Source: Actinomadura madurae
Lineage (GTDB): Bacteria > Actinomycetota > Actinomycetes > Streptosporangiales > Streptosporangiaceae
Length of the DNA: 64,000 bases
Direction: 5' to 3'
Assembly: GCF_900115095.1 (NCBI RefSeq)
Contig: NZ_FOVH01000017.1
Location: 143,282-207,281, forward strand
A model generated the notes under the pieces. It made no database searches, was not told the DNA's origin, and worked only from the letters and a program-made list of their open reading frames with translations. Of this stretch, positions 25,694 to 34,236 are shown piece after piece; position 1 is the first letter of the stretch; every line of letters starts with the position of its first letter. The position numbers were made by a program, and so were the translations under genes.

Positions 25694-25915
25694 CTACTTG
25701 TAGCGGTAGACGATCCGACCGCGCGTGAGGTCGTAGGGGCTCAACTCCACAACGACGCGGTCGTCCGGCAGGATCCGGATGTAGTGCATCCGCATCTTGC
25801 CGCTGATGTGGGCGAGCACCTTGTGCCCGTTGTCGAGCTCCACCCGGAACATGGCGTTCGGGAGGGACTCGATCACGGTGCCCTCGATCTCGATGGCCCC
25901 TTCTTTCTTGGGCAT
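25694..25915 (-). CDS. infA: Translation initiation factor IF-1
   Basis: A 73-residue OB-fold protein ([40 protein letters not shown]-like region, [13 protein letters not shown]). IF-1 occupies the ribosomal A site during initiation. It is the first gene of the infA-rpmJ-rpsM-rpsK-rpsD-rpoA-rplQ run. It shares a 261-base upstream region with the divergent HTH-like gene. A TAGACT box lies at 26053-26048 on the minus strand, but no convincing -35 sequence is seen. Confidence 0.98.
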   Translation of the reverse strand: [73 protein letters not shown]

Positions 25916-26121
25916 GTCCTCCGCGCTTCGCTGATCGGCTCATTGGACGCGGCCCGGCTCTCCAGGAGAGAATCGGCCGCAACCCACACCGCGACGCGGA
26001 AGCGTCAGGGAAGGGGAATCAGGCGGCCGGCAACGGACCGACAAAGGAGTCTACGTCAACCGGCCGCCCAATGCGAAATCAACGCATGATACGGGTCCGG
26101 AGACTCCTCCCGACCCAAGCA

Positions 26122-26141
26122 TACATCGCGTACGCGTTGTA
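26122..26141. promoter_or_regulatory. 20-bp near-perfect palindrome upstream of the HTH-like gene
   Basis: TACATCGCGTACGCGTTGTA has 18 of 20 positions symmetric, with a perfect CGCGTACGCG core. It ends 35 bases before the ATG of the HTH-like gene, in the region shared with infA. It looks like a dimeric repressor operator, perhaps for autoregulation. Confidence 0.5.
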
Positions 26142-26176
26142 CCTTTCCAGGAGAGAGACGTCGGAGGAGGATCAGC

Positions 26177-26734
26177 ATGCCGAGCTATGACTTCGCGCTG
26201 ATCCTCAGTCGTCCCCTCTTCGAGGACGAACTGGATCCGCTGTTCGACCGCACGCACGGCGCGGTCACGGTCTCGATCATCAGCGAGCCGCAGCACGCGG
26301 AGCGCCCCGGGAACGCCTCCTGCTCGTGGACCGGCGCCACCCTCGCCGCGGCGATCATGGAGGTGGTGGGGCACGTGGAGGAGAGCGCGCCCGGCCTGCA
26401 CGTCCTGCAGGTGGAGGCCGACCCGCTGCTGACGATCCGCGACATCGCCGAGCGGGTCGGGCGATCCCTGGACTCGGTCCGGCACGCGATCACCGGGGCC
26501 CGCGGCGCCACCGGCTTCCCGTCCTCGGAGATGTCGACCGCCGGCCACCGGCTGTGGCGCTGGTCCAAGGTCGCCGCCTGGTACGACCTCGACGACCCGC
26601 AGCTGGTGGAGGCCAAGCCGACCGTGCAGGCCATCAACGGCTGGCTCGCGCTGCGCGACGTCGTCCCCGACGTGGCCCCGGCCCCCGAAGAGGTGACCTC
26701 GGCCCTGTCCCTGGTGATCCCGCACGTCGCCTAG
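26177..26734 (+). CDS. Putative helix-turn-helix protein
   Basis: A 185-residue soluble protein of unknown function. Residues about 85-110 (LTIRDIAERVGRSLDSVRHA) read as a helix-turn-helix, with IAERVGRS as the turn and SLDSVRHAITG as recognition helix. The following RLWRWSKVAAWYDL resembles MerR/excisionase-type wing segments that define where a helper protein binds. A strong ribosome site (GGAGGAGG, six bases before ATG) is present. A 20-bp palindrome lies upstream. The metallophosphoesterase follows on the same strand after 176 bases. It may be a transcription factor; the target is unknown. Confidence 0.6.
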   Translation: MPSYDFALILSRPLFEDELDPLFDRTHGAVTVSIISEPQHAERPGNASCSWTGATLAAAIMEVVGHVEESAPGLHVLQVEADPLLTIRDIAERVGRSLDSVRHAITGARGATGFPSSEMSTAGHRLWRWSKVAAWYDLDDPQLVEAKPTVQAINGWLALRDVVPDVAPAPEEVTSALSLVIPHVA

Positions 26735-26910
26735 CGGCAAGGGCGTTCCGGACCGCTGACTCCCAGGGCGTGAGAGATGCCCGTAATGTCGTTTTTACAT
26801 GGGCGAGTCGACAGTCCGGGCGGGTGAGCGCGAAGATCGTCTCGGGGCGGGCGGGGGGTGCCCGGAGCGTGGGTCCGTGATGTGTTGGGGCAAGGGGGAA
26901 GAGGGGATCG

Positions 26911-27726
26911 ATGGCGATCATCGCGCAGCTGAGCGACATCCACCTGGCGGCCGGACGGGACGGCGAGGTGGACGACGCCTCCGGGCCGGTGCGCGCCCTG
27001 CGGGCCGCCGTGTCCAGCCTGCTGTCGCTGCCCGCGCGGCCCGACGCCGTCGTCCTCACCGGTGACCTGGCCGACGGGGGGCGGCCCGCCGAGTACGCCC
27101 GGCTGCACGCGCTGCTGTCGCCGCTGCCGATGGCCGTCTACCCGATGTGCGGCAACCACGACGACCGCGACGAGATGCGCAAGGCGTTCGGCGACCACCC
27201 GGCCGTGTCCGGCACCGCGACCGGGCCCGGGGCGCCCGTCCAGTACGCCGCCGACGTGGCGGGCGTCCGGCTCGTCTGCTGCGACACCACCGTCGACGGC
27301 CACCCCCACGGGCACATGAGCGAGGAGCGCCTCGCCTGGCTGGACGCGACCCTCGCCGCCGCGCCCGGCACCCCCACGGTCATCGCCACCCATCACCCGC
27401 CCTACCCCATCGGGATGCGGTTCATCGACGACCTGCGCTTCGTCGACCCGGCCGGGTTCGCCTCCGTCATCTCGCGGCACCCGCAGGTCGTGCGGATCAT
27501 CTCCGGGCACGTCCACCGGGCGTCCGTCGGGTCGCTCGCCGGGACGGTAAGCACGACCTGCCCGAGCACCTACCGGCAGCTGTTCCTCGACCTCACCAAG
27601 CAGGGCCGCGCCGCCGTCACGGGCGAGCCCGCCGGGTTCGCCGTCCACCTCATCGGCGAGGACGGCACCGCCACCACGCACTTCGCCCCGACCGGGAACT
27701 ACCGGCCGCTGATGGACGTGGAGTGA
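26911..27726 (+). CDS. Metallophosphoesterase, CpdA-like
   Basis: A 271-residue calcineurin-like phosphoesterase. The five metal motifs are present: SDIHLA (Asp9, His11), TGDLAD (Asp52), GNHDD (Asn82, His83), ATHHPP and ISGHVH. The order and spacing match class III cyclic nucleotide phosphodiesterases (CpdA/Rv0805-like), so cAMP or another phosphodiester could be the substrate; this is inference. No signal peptide is present. A GAGGGGA ribosome site lies just before the ATG. Convergent with the DUF1707 gene. Confidence 0.85.
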   Translation: MAIIAQLSDIHLAAGRDGEVDDASGPVRALRAAVSSLLSLPARPDAVVLTGDLADGGRPAEYARLHALLSPLPMAVYPMCGNHDDRDEMRKAFGDHPAVSGTATGPGAPVQYAADVAGVRLVCCDTTVDGHPHGHMSEERLAWLDATLAAAPGTPTVIATHHPPYPIGMRFIDDLRFVDPAGFASVISRHPQVVRIISGHVHRASVGSLAGTVSTTCPSTYRQLFLDLTKQGRAAVTGEPAGFAVHLIGEDGTATTHFAPTGNYRPLMDVE

Positions 27727-27754
27727 GACGCGGAGTGAACCGTGGAGCGAGCCG

Positions 27755-28204
27755 TCAGTAGCCCCCCGGCCGGCCGCCGAAGATCGTGCGCAGCAGCAGG
27801 AGCGCGCCCCACGGGCCCGCCACCCAGATCCACCACGGGTAGACCGCGTCCGCCGTCGCCAGCAGGATGACCAGCCAGATCGTGAAGTTGATCCCGCTGA
27901 CCACGGCCCAGGTCCCCCACATCGCGCGGGTGCCGGTCAGGTCGAGGTCGCGGGACGGGGGCCGCGCCGGCGACGCGGTGCTCTTCGGCTGCGACGCCGG
28001 GACGGGCAGCTGATAGAGATCCTCCTCCGGCAGGTCGGAGGTGACCTCCTGGAGCTGCCCGAGGGTCCTCGCCGCGTACACCGACTCCAGCCGCTCCTGC
28101 AGCTCGTCCATCGTGATGCGGCCGAGCGCGCAGTGCTCCCGCAGACTCGCCGCCACCCGGTCGCGGTCGGCGTCCGAGGCCCGGATGTCAGGATTCGGCG
28201 CCAT
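27755..28204 (-). CDS. DUF1707 (SHOCT-like) membrane protein
   Basis: A 149-residue protein. The N-terminal DUF1707 domain is clear (IRASDADRDRVAASLREHCA, GRITMDELQERLESVYAART, LGQLQEVTSDLP). Two hydrophobic helices follow (about 94-115 and 118-140). DUF1707 proteins are common in actinomycetes and of unknown function. Two adjacent ATGs exist (28207 and 28204); GGAGG is one base before the first and four before the second, which is why 28204 is preferred. It lies just downstream of map, possibly co-transcribed. Confidence 0.8.
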   Translation of the reverse strand: MAPNPDIRASDADRDRVAASLREHCALGRITMDELQERLESVYAARTLGQLQEVTSDLPEEDLYQLPVPASQPKSTASPARPPSRDLDLTGTRAMWGTWAVVSGINFTIWLVILLATADAVYPWWIWVAGPWGALLLLRTIFGGRPGGY

Positions 28205-28220
28205 CATTCCTCCCGCACCT

Positions 28221-29060
28221 TTAGGACGAGCCGTCCCTTCCATTCTGCGGCGGTGACGCGAGCTTCGCGAACCATTCCCGCCCCTCGTCGAGGGCGGTCA
28301 GGACGCGTGGACCGTCCTCGGTGACCGCGAACGTGTGCTCGAAGTGCGCCGAGGACCGCCCGTCGGTCGTCACGACCGTCCAGCCGTCGTCCAGCTCGAC
28401 GGTCTCCTTCGTGCCGAGGTTCACCATCGGCTCCACCGCGAAGCACATCCCCGGCTCCAGGACGGGCCCGTGCCCCGGCGCGCCGTGGTTCGGGATCAGC
28501 GGGTCCATGTGCATCTCGGTGCCGATGCCGTGGCCCCCGTACCCCTCGACGATCCCGTAGCGGCCCTGAGAGCGGATGTGAGCCTCGATCGCGTGCGAGA
28601 TGTCCGTGAGCCGCGCCCCCGCCCTCCCGGCCGCGAGACCGCGCCACAGGGACGCCTCGGTGACCTCCAGCAGCCGCCGCTCCACCTCGGTGATCTCGCC
28701 GACCGGGACGGTGACCGCCGCGTCGCCGTGCCAGCCCTCGACGATCGCGCCGCAGTCGATCGAGATGACGTCGCCGTCCCGCAGCATCTTGTCCGCGCGC
28801 GGGATGCCGTGCACGATCTCCTCGTTGATCGAGGCGCAGATCGTGCCGGTGAAGCCGTGGTAGCCCTTGAACGACGGCACGCCGCCGTTGTCGCGGATGT
28901 GCCGCTCGGCGAGCGCGTCCAGGTCGAGGGTGGTGATCCCCGGCTTGACGGCCTCGCGCAGCAGCTCCAGCGTCCGGCCGACGAGCAGGCCCGCCGCGCG
29001 CATCAGCTCGATCTGCTCCGCGGTCTTCACCTGGATCGCGGGCCTACGCCGTTTGAACAT
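28221..29060 (-). CDS. map: Methionine aminopeptidase type I
   Basis: A 279-residue enzyme that removes the initiator methionine from nascent proteins. Metal ligands of the pita-bread fold are visible: SIDCGAIVEGWHGDAA (two Asp), GGHGIGTEMHMDP (His), AVEPMV (Glu) and SAHFEHTF (Glu). The substrate-site His is in SFKGYHGFTG. It is preceded by adk and secY in the conserved secY-adk-map string. The DUF1707 gene follows instead of the more usual infA. Confidence 0.97.
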   Translation of the reverse strand: MFKRRRPAIQVKTAEQIELMRAAGLLVGRTLELLREAVKPGITTLDLDALAERHIRDNGGVPSFKGYHGFTGTICASINEEIVHGIPRADKMLRDGDVISIDCGAIVEGWHGDAAVTVPVGEITEVERRLLEVTEASLWRGLAAGRAGARLTDISHAIEAHIRSQGRYGIVEGYGGHGIGTEMHMDPLIPNHGAPGHGPVLEPGMCFAVEPMVNLGTKETVELDDGWTVVTTDGRSSAHFEHTFAVTEDGPRVLTALDEGREWFAKLASPPQNGRDGSS

Positions 29061-29072
29061 CTCTCCCCGCCG

Positions 29073-29723
29073 TCATCTCTCCAGCGGGCGCAGCGCGGTC
29101 AGGGCGCGCTTGGTGACCTCTTCCACGGGCCCGGTCGCGTCGATGCCGACGAGGATGTTCTCGTCGGCGTAGAACTGCACCAGCGGGGCCGTGTCGTGCT
29201 TGTAGACCTCCAGGCGGTGCATGACCACCTCTTCCTTGTCGTCGTCCCGCTGGAAGAGGTGGCCGCCGCAGTCGTCGCAGATGTCGTCCTGCTTGTCGTC
29301 GAAGTCGACGTGCCAGATCCGCCCGCACCGGTCGCAGGTGCGCCGCCCCGACAGCCGGCGGACGACCTCGTCCTCGTCGACGACGAGCTCCAGCACGATG
29401 TCGAGCCGGGCGTCCCACTCGGAGAGGATCTTCTTCAGCGTCTCGGCCTGCGGGACGTTGCGCGGGAACCCGTCCAGCAGGAACCCGTCGCGGGCGTCGT
29501 CCTCGGCGAGCCGGTCGCGGACCATCGCGATCGTCACCTCGTCGGGGACGAGGTCGCCGCGGTCCATGTACTGCTTGGCCTGCCGGCCGAGCTCGGTGCC
29601 ACCGCTGACGTTCGCGCGGAAGATGTCACCTGTCGATATCTTCGGGACCGACAGATGAGATGCGATGAACTGGGCCTGTGTCCCCTTGCCCGCTCCCGGG
29701 GGGCCCACCAGCACGATACGCAC
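29073..29723 (-). CDS. adk: Adenylate kinase
   Basis: A 216-residue kinase that interconverts ATP+AMP and 2 ADP. The P-loop is GPPGAGKGTQ (residues 8-17); AMP-site residues are in KISTGDIFR and DGFPRN. The lid holds four cysteines (130, 133, 149, 152), the zinc-binding form typical of Gram-positive enzymes. It starts with GTG at 29723, overlapping the secY stop by one base (TAGTG), so translation is coupled. Confidence 0.98.
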   Translation of the reverse strand: MRIVLVGPPGAGKGTQAQFIASHLSVPKISTGDIFRANVSGGTELGRQAKQYMDRGDLVPDEVTIAMVRDRLAEDDARDGFLLDGFPRNVPQAETLKKILSEWDARLDIVLELVVDEDEVVRRLSGRRTCDRCGRIWHVDFDDKQDDICDDCGGHLFQRDDDKEEVVMHRLEVYKHDTAPLVQFYADENILVGIDATGPVEEVTKRALTALRPLER

Positions 29724-31021
29724 TACCGGAGGAAGCCCTCGTAGTTGCGCTGTTGCAGCTGACTCTCGATCTGCTTCACGGTATCCAGTCCGACGCCGAC
29801 GACGATGAGGATGCTCGCGCCGCCGAACGGGAAGTCGTTGGTGGCGTTCAGGAGTGCGAACGCGACCATCGGGATCAGGGACACGAGCCCCAGGTACAGC
29901 GCACCGGGTGTGGTGATCCTGGTCAGCACGAAGTCGAGGTATTCGGCGGTCGGCCGACCAGGACGGATACCTGGGATGAATCCACCATACTTCTTCATGT
30001 TGTCGGCGACTTCAGTGGGGTTGAAGGTGATCGCCACGTAGAAGTACGTGAAGAAGATGATGAAGACGAAGAAGATCGCCATGTGCCAGGCGTTGTCCTG
30101 CTGCAGGTACGGCTGGACCTTCTGCAGCCACTTGGTGTCGGGCCACAGCTGCGTCGCCAGCACCGGCAGGTAGAGCAGCGACGACGCGAAGATGATCGGG
30201 ATGATGCCGGCCTGGTTCACCTTCAGCGGGATGTAGGTGGACGTCCCGCCGTACATGCGCCGGCCCACCATCCGCTTGGCGTACTGGACGGGGATGCGCC
30301 GCTGCGCCTGCTCGACGAACACGACGCCCGCCATGATCGCCAGGCCGACGAGGATCACGACCGCGAAGACGAAGCCGTTCTTGGCCTTGTAGATGCTCCA
30401 GAACTGGGCGGGGAAGACCGCCACCACCTGCGTGAAGATCAGGATCGACATGCCGTTGCCGACGCCGCGGTCGGTGACCAGCTCGCCCAGCCACATGATG
30501 ACGGTCGTGCCCGCCACCATGCAGATCACCATGGTGAGGATCGGGAAGATGCCCGTCTCGTACAGGATGTCGTCGCTGCCCGACACACCCTGGAAGAGCT
30601 GCCCCGTGCTCGCCATCGCCACGATGCCGGTGGCCTGCAGGATCGCCAGCCCGACGGTCAGGTAGCGCGTGTACTGCGTGATCTTCGTGGTGCCGGCCTG
30701 GCCCTCCTTCTTCAGGGCCTCCAGGCGCGGGATCACCACCGTCAGCAGCTGCAGGATGATGCTCGCCGTGATGTACGGCATGATTCCCAGCGCGAACACC
30801 GACAGTTTCAGCAGCGCGCCGCCGCTGAACAGGTCGACGAGTCCGTAGAGCTGGTTGCTCTCCTTGGCCGCGTCGGCGGTCTCCTTCAGCACCTTCACGT
30901 TGACGTTCGGCGTGGGCAGGATCGAACCGATCCGGAACACCACGATCATCATCAACGTGAAGAACAACTTTTTACGCAGGTCAGGCGTACGGAAAGCCCG
31001 AGCGAACGCGGTCAGCACCAT
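29723..31021 (-). CDS. secY: Preprotein translocase subunit SecY
   Basis: A 432-residue, ten-helix channel of the Sec translocon. Landmarks are RKKLFFTLMMIVVFRIGSIL (helix 1), the plug region LVDLFSGGALLKLSVFALGI, IMPYITASIILQLLTVVIP, and FIPGIRPGRPTAEYLDFVL in the cytosolic C5 loop. It is the first gene of secY-adk-map and follows rplO after a 226-base gap that contains a large stem structure. Confidence 0.98.
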   Translation of the reverse strand: MVLTAFARAFRTPDLRKKLFFTLMMIVVFRIGSILPTPNVNVKVLKETADAAKESNQLYGLVDLFSGGALLKLSVFALGIMPYITASIILQLLTVVIPRLEALKKEGQAGTTKITQYTRYLTVGLAILQATGIVAMASTGQLFQGVSGSDDILYETGIFPILTMVICMVAGTTVIMWLGELVTDRGVGNGMSILIFTQVVAVFPAQFWSIYKAKNGFVFAVVILVGLAIMAGVVFVEQAQRRIPVQYAKRMVGRRMYGGTSTYIPLKVNQAGIIPIIFASSLLYLPVLATQLWPDTKWLQKVQPYLQQDNAWHMAIFFVFIIFFTYFYVAITFNPTEVADNMKKYGGFIPGIRPGRPTAEYLDFVLTRITTPGALYLGLVSLIPMVAFALLNATNDFPFGGASILIVVGVGLDTVKQIESQLQQRNYEGFLR

Positions 31022-31165
31022 TCCTCCTGCGCGACTGGCGAATTCATGGCCGCCGAGGGGCCGGTTACAGGTCCATGAGGTCCGGCGGAGGATACCCGCC
31101 GAGAAACCCGAGTGTGGAATCTCACGCGGTCACCTTCGCCCGTGTGACTCTAACAGCAGATGACA

Positions 31166-31229
31166 CCGGGGCCGTCCCGCCCTTCCCGGCGGCCTCGCGG
31201 CCCCGGGCGATGGACGAGAACGGCCCCGG
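31166..31229 (-). other. Large stem structure between rplO and secY
   Basis: CCGGGGCCGT (31166-31175) pairs with ACGGCCCCGG (31220-31229), enclosing a 44-base G/C-rich loop that can form further stems. It lies 18 bases after the rplO stop on the transcribed strand. It may separate spc-operon transcription from secY-adk-map. Confidence 0.45.
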
Positions 31230-31247
31230 CATCGAAGGTGATCCTTC

Positions 31248-31721
31248 TTACAGCTCGTCAGTGGTCCCCCCGGCGGCGGCGATCTTCTCCTTGGCGGCGC
31301 CGGAGAAGGCGTGCGCCTTCACCTGGACCGCGACGGAGATGTCGCCGGTGCCGAGGACCTTGACCGGACGGCCGCGGCGCACCGCGCCCTTGGCCGCCAG
31401 GTCCTCCGCCGTGACCTCGCCGCCCTCGGGGTAGAGCGCGGCGAGCTTGTCCAGGTTCACGACCTGGAACTCGACCCGGTTCGGGTTCTTGAAGCCCTTG
31501 AGCTTCGGAACCCGGCGGATCAGCGGCATCTGGCCGCCCTCGAAACCGACGGGGACGGTGCTGCGGGCCTTGGTGCCCTTGGTGCCGCGGCCCGCGGTCT
31601 TGCCCTTGGACGCCTCGCCGCGGCCCTTGCGGGTCTTGGCCCTGTTGGCGCCGGGGGCCGGACGCAGGTCGTGGACCTTGAGCGGGGTGCCCTCGGTGTC
31701 CTTGCCGAGATCAGCCGCCAT
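31248..31721 (-). CDS. rplO: 50S ribosomal protein L15
   Basis: A 157-residue L15. The glycine-rich N-terminal half (VHDLRPAPGANRAKTRKGRG, KGKTAGRGTKG) threads into 23S rRNA, and the C-terminal globular domain carries VKVLGTGDISVAVQVKAHAFS. It starts two bases upstream of the rpmD stop on the minus strand (one-base gap). It is the last ribosomal gene of the spc set before secY. Confidence 0.98.
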   Translation of the reverse strand: MAADLGKDTEGTPLKVHDLRPAPGANRAKTRKGRGEASKGKTAGRGTKGTKARSTVPVGFEGGQMPLIRRVPKLKGFKNPNRVEFQVVNLDKLAALYPEGGEVTAEDLAAKGAVRRGRPVKVLGTGDISVAVQVKAHAFSGAAKEKIAAAGGTTDEL

Positions 31722-31722
31722 G

Positions 31723-31905
31723 TCAGTCGACCTCCTCGACGGTGACCAGGTGCGCCACCGTCCGGATCATGCCGAGCACCTCGGGGCGGTCCTCCCGGAC
31801 CACGCTCTGCCCGATCTTCTTCAGGCCGAGGGTGCGCAGCGTGTCACGCTGGTTCTGCTTCTCGCTGATCACGGACTTGGTCTGCGTGATCTTCAGGTTG
31901 CTCAT
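31723..31905 (-). CDS. rpmD: 50S ribosomal protein L30
   Basis: A 60-residue L30 (MSNLKITQTKSVISEKQNQR, then TLRTLGLKKIG and RTVAHLVTVEEVD). The ATG at 31905 overlaps the rpsE stop by four bases (ATGA). The downstream rplO start follows after one base. The tight spacing in rpsE-rpmD-rplO is standard. Confidence 0.97.
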   Translation of the reverse strand: MSNLKITQTKSVISEKQNQRDTLRTLGLKKIGQSVVREDRPEVLGMIRTVAHLVTVEEVD

Positions 31906-32522
31906 GACGCCGCGGCCTCCGCCCTCGGCTCGCTGCCCGCGGCACGCGCGCGCAGCATGGCCGCCGGGGCGACGTCCTCGATCGGCAGGCCGCGCTTGGC
32001 CGCGATCTCCTCGGGACGCTTGAGCGCCTTCAGGCCCGCGATCGTCGCGTGCACGATGTTGATCGCGTTGTCGCTGCCGAGCGACTTGCTGAGCACGTCG
32101 TGGATGCCGGCGCACTCCAGCACCGCGCGCACCGGGCCGCCGGCGATGACGCCGGTACCGGGGCTGGCCGGACGCAGCAGGACCTCGCCCGCGGCGTCCC
32201 GCGCCTGCACCAGGTGCGGGATGGTGCCCTGGATCCGCGGCACCTTGAAGAAGTGCTTCTTGGCCTCCTCGACGCCCTTGGCGATCGCCGCGGGCACCTC
32301 CTTGGCCTTGCCGTAGCCGACGCCGACGGTGCCGTTGCCGTCACCGACGATCACCAGGGCGGTGAAGCTGAAGCGACGCCCGCCCTTGACGACCTTGGCG
32401 ACACGGTTGATCGCCACGACCTTCTCGATGTACGACTGGCCCTTGTCGGCGCCACCGCGGCGGTCGTCGCGGCGATCGCGACGGTCGCCACCCTGACCGC
32501 CGCCACGCCTCTGCGCTGCCAT
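31902..32522 (-). CDS. rpsE: 30S ribosomal protein S5
   Basis: A 206-residue S5. The N-terminal extension is Arg/Gly/Asp-rich (MAAQRRGGGQGGDRRDRRDD); the dsRBD-like domain carries IEKVVAINRVAKVVKGGRRF and VGVGYGKAKEVPAAI; the C-terminal domain carries GTGVIAGGPVRAVLECAGI. ATG 32522 is the family start. S5 lies at the mRNA entry channel. Confidence 0.98.
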   Translation of the reverse strand: MAAQRRGGGQGGDRRDRRDDRRGGADKGQSYIEKVVAINRVAKVVKGGRRFSFTALVIVGDGNGTVGVGYGKAKEVPAAIAKGVEEAKKHFFKVPRIQGTIPHLVQARDAAGEVLLRPASPGTGVIAGGPVRAVLECAGIHDVLSKSLGSDNAINIVHATIAGLKALKRPEEIAAKRGLPIEDVAPAAMLRARAAGSEPRAEAAAS

Positions 32523-32556
32523 CAGTGGTTCCTTCCGTTGACCTTGTGCAGGGCCG

Positions 32557-32943
32557 TCACAGCTCCAGGCCCCCTTCGCGCGCACCCTCCGCGACAGCGG
32601 CGATGCGGCCGTGGTACTTGTTGCCGCCGCGGTCGAACACGACCGCGGACACACCCGCCTGCTTGGCCCGCTCGGCGACGAGCTCGCCGACCCTGCGGGA
32701 CTTGGCGGTCTTGTCGCCGGAGTCGGCGCGCAGGTCCGCCTCCATCGTCGACGCGCTGGCCAGCGTGTGGCCCTTCCCGTCGTCGATGACCTGGACGAAC
32801 ACGTGCCTGCTGGAGCGGGTCACGACCAGGCGAGGCCGCGTGGCGGTGCCCACGACCTTCTTGCGGACCCGCAGGTGCCGGCGCTTGCGGGACTTGGCCC
32901 GCGCCGACGTGGCCTTTCCGGCCAGGGTCTTGGTGCCTGCCAT
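32557..32943 (-). CDS. rplR: 50S ribosomal protein L18
   Basis: A 128-residue L18, a 5S rRNA-binding protein. Landmarks are ARAKSRKRRHLRVRKKVVGT, RPRLVVTRSSRHVFVQVIDD and FDRGGNKYHGRIAAVAEGAR. It follows rplF after two bases and precedes rpsE. Confidence 0.98.
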   Translation of the reverse strand: MAGTKTLAGKATSARAKSRKRRHLRVRKKVVGTATRPRLVVTRSSRHVFVQVIDDGKGHTLASASTMEADLRADSGDKTAKSRRVGELVAERAKQAGVSAVVFDRGGNKYHGRIAAVAEGAREGGLEL

Positions 32944-32945
32944 GA

Positions 32946-33482
32946 CTACTTACCAGCCTTTCCGACCTTGCGGCGGATCTGCTCGCCCTCGTAGCGCACG
33001 CCCTTGCCCTTGTACGGGTCGGGCTTGCGCAGCTTGCGGATGCGGGCGGCGATCTCACCGACGAGCTGCTTGTCGATGCCCTCGACGGTGAGCTGCGTCG
33101 GCCTCTCCACCGTGAAGGTGATGCCCTCCGGGGCTTCGAAGGGGATCGGGTGGCTGTAGCCGAGCGAGAACTCCACGTTCTTGCCCTTGGCCACCACCCG
33201 GTAGCCGACGCCCTGGATGACCAGGGTCTTCTTGTAGCCGTCGGTGACCCCGACGACCATGTTGTTGATCAGCGTCCGGGTGAGCCCGTGCAGGCCGCGC
33301 ACCTTGTTGATGTCGTTCGGCCGGGTGACGACGATCCTGCCGTCCTCCTGGCTGACCTCGATGGGCTCCGCGACGGTGTGCGAGAGCGTGCCCTTCGGCC
33401 CCTTGACGGTGACCTCGCGGCCGTCGAGCCTGACCTCGACGCCGCTCGGCACGGTGACGGGGAGTCGTCCGATACGAGACAT
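32946..33482 (-). CDS. rplF: 50S ribosomal protein L6
   Basis: A 178-residue L6 (MSRIGRLPVTVPSGVEVRLD, VKGPKGTLSHTV, VVGVTDGYKKTLVIQGVGYR, and the C-terminal RIRKLRKPDPYKGKGVRYEG). It sits near the GTPase-associated centre of the 50S subunit. It lies between rpsH and rplR. Confidence 0.98.
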   Translation of the reverse strand: MSRIGRLPVTVPSGVEVRLDGREVTVKGPKGTLSHTVAEPIEVSQEDGRIVVTRPNDINKVRGLHGLTRTLINNMVVGVTDGYKKTLVIQGVGYRVVAKGKNVEFSLGYSHPIPFEAPEGITFTVERPTQLTVEGIDKQLVGEIAARIRKLRKPDPYKGKGVRYEGEQIRRKVGKAGK

Positions 33483-33498
33483 TGGTAGAGCCCTCCCC

Positions 33499-33897
33499 TC
33501 ACCAGACGTAGGCGAGGACTTCCCCGCCCACGCCGCGCTTGCCCGCCTGCCGGTCGGTCATCAGGCCGGAGGACGTCGAGATGATCGCGACGCCCAGCCC
33601 GCCCAGGACCTTCGGCAGGTTGTCCTTCTTCGCGTACACGCGCAGACCCGGCTTCGAGACGCGCTTGATGCCGGCGATCGACCGCTCGCGGGTCGGGCCG
33701 AACTTCAGCTCGATCACGAGCTTCTTGCCGACCTCGGCGTCCTCCACGGTCCACCCCGAGATGTAGCCCTCCTGCTGGAGGATCTCGGCGATGTGCGCCT
33801 TGATCTTCGAGTACGGCATCGCCACCGAGTCGTGGTACGCCGAATTCGCGTTACGCAGACGCGTCAGCATGTCTGCGATCGGGTCGGTCATCGTCAT
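33499..33897 (-). CDS. rpsH: 30S ribosomal protein S8
   Basis: A 132-residue S8 (MTMTDPIADMLTRLRNANSA, then GVAIISTSSGLMTDRQAGKR). S8 binds helix 21 of 16S rRNA and in E. coli represses the spc operon at the rplE region. A strong hairpin lies upstream, between rpsN and rpsH. Confidence 0.98.
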   Translation of the reverse strand: MTMTDPIADMLTRLRNANSAYHDSVAMPYSKIKAHIAEILQQEGYISGWTVEDAEVGKKLVIELKFGPTRERSIAGIKRVSKPGLRVYAKKDNLPKVLGGLGVAIISTSSGLMTDRQAGKRGVGGEVLAYVW

Positions 33898-34018
33898 GGC
33901 CTACTGGCCCTCCCTCGCCACGGTTTCCTCGGGTGATGGAGCCCGTGGACCTTTGGCGCGGTCGTGGACGCCCTCTCGGGCGCCCGGTTGGTCATTCATT
34001 ACAGGCCGGCGTCCCGCC

Positions 34019-34043
34019 GCCCCCGGGGCCGTCCCCCGGGGGC
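34019..34043 (-). other. Hairpin between rpsN and rpsH
   Basis: A 10-bp perfect stem (GCCCCCGGGG/CCCCGGGGGC) with loop CCGTC begins five bases after the rpsN stop. The region downstream on the transcribed strand is not U-rich. It could be an attenuator or an mRNA-stability element within the spc operon. Confidence 0.5.
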
Positions 34044-34048
34044 CGCGG

Positions 34049-34234
34049 TCACCAGCTGGACTTCGTGATGCCGGGCAGCTCGCCGCGGTGGGCCATCTCC
34101 CGGAAGCACACGCGGCACAGGCCGAACTTCCGGTAGACGGAGCGCGGACGCCCGCAGCGCGAGCACCGAGTGTACGCGCGCACGCCGAACTTCGGCTTCC
34201 GCGCCGACTTGGCGATCAGCGACTTCTTCGCCAT
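34049..34234 (-). CDS. rpsN: 30S ribosomal protein S14, zinc-binding type Z
   Basis: A 61-residue short S14 with the zinc ribbon Cys24-X2-Cys27 and Cys40-X2-Cys43 (TRCSRCGRPRSVYRKFGLCR). This is the C+ form; actinomycetes often keep a longer cysteine-free paralogue elsewhere for zinc limitation. It starts two bases after the rplE stop. Confidence 0.97.
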   Translation of the reverse strand: MAKKSLIAKSARKPKFGVRAYTRCSRCGRPRSVYRKFGLCRVCFREMAHRGELPGITKSSW

Positions 34235-34236
34235 GC

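Noticed and set aside
31022..31247. A secY promoter at TATCCT near 31100 on the minus strand.
   Set aside because: No acceptable -35 hexamer lies at 16-19 bases; not listed as a feature.
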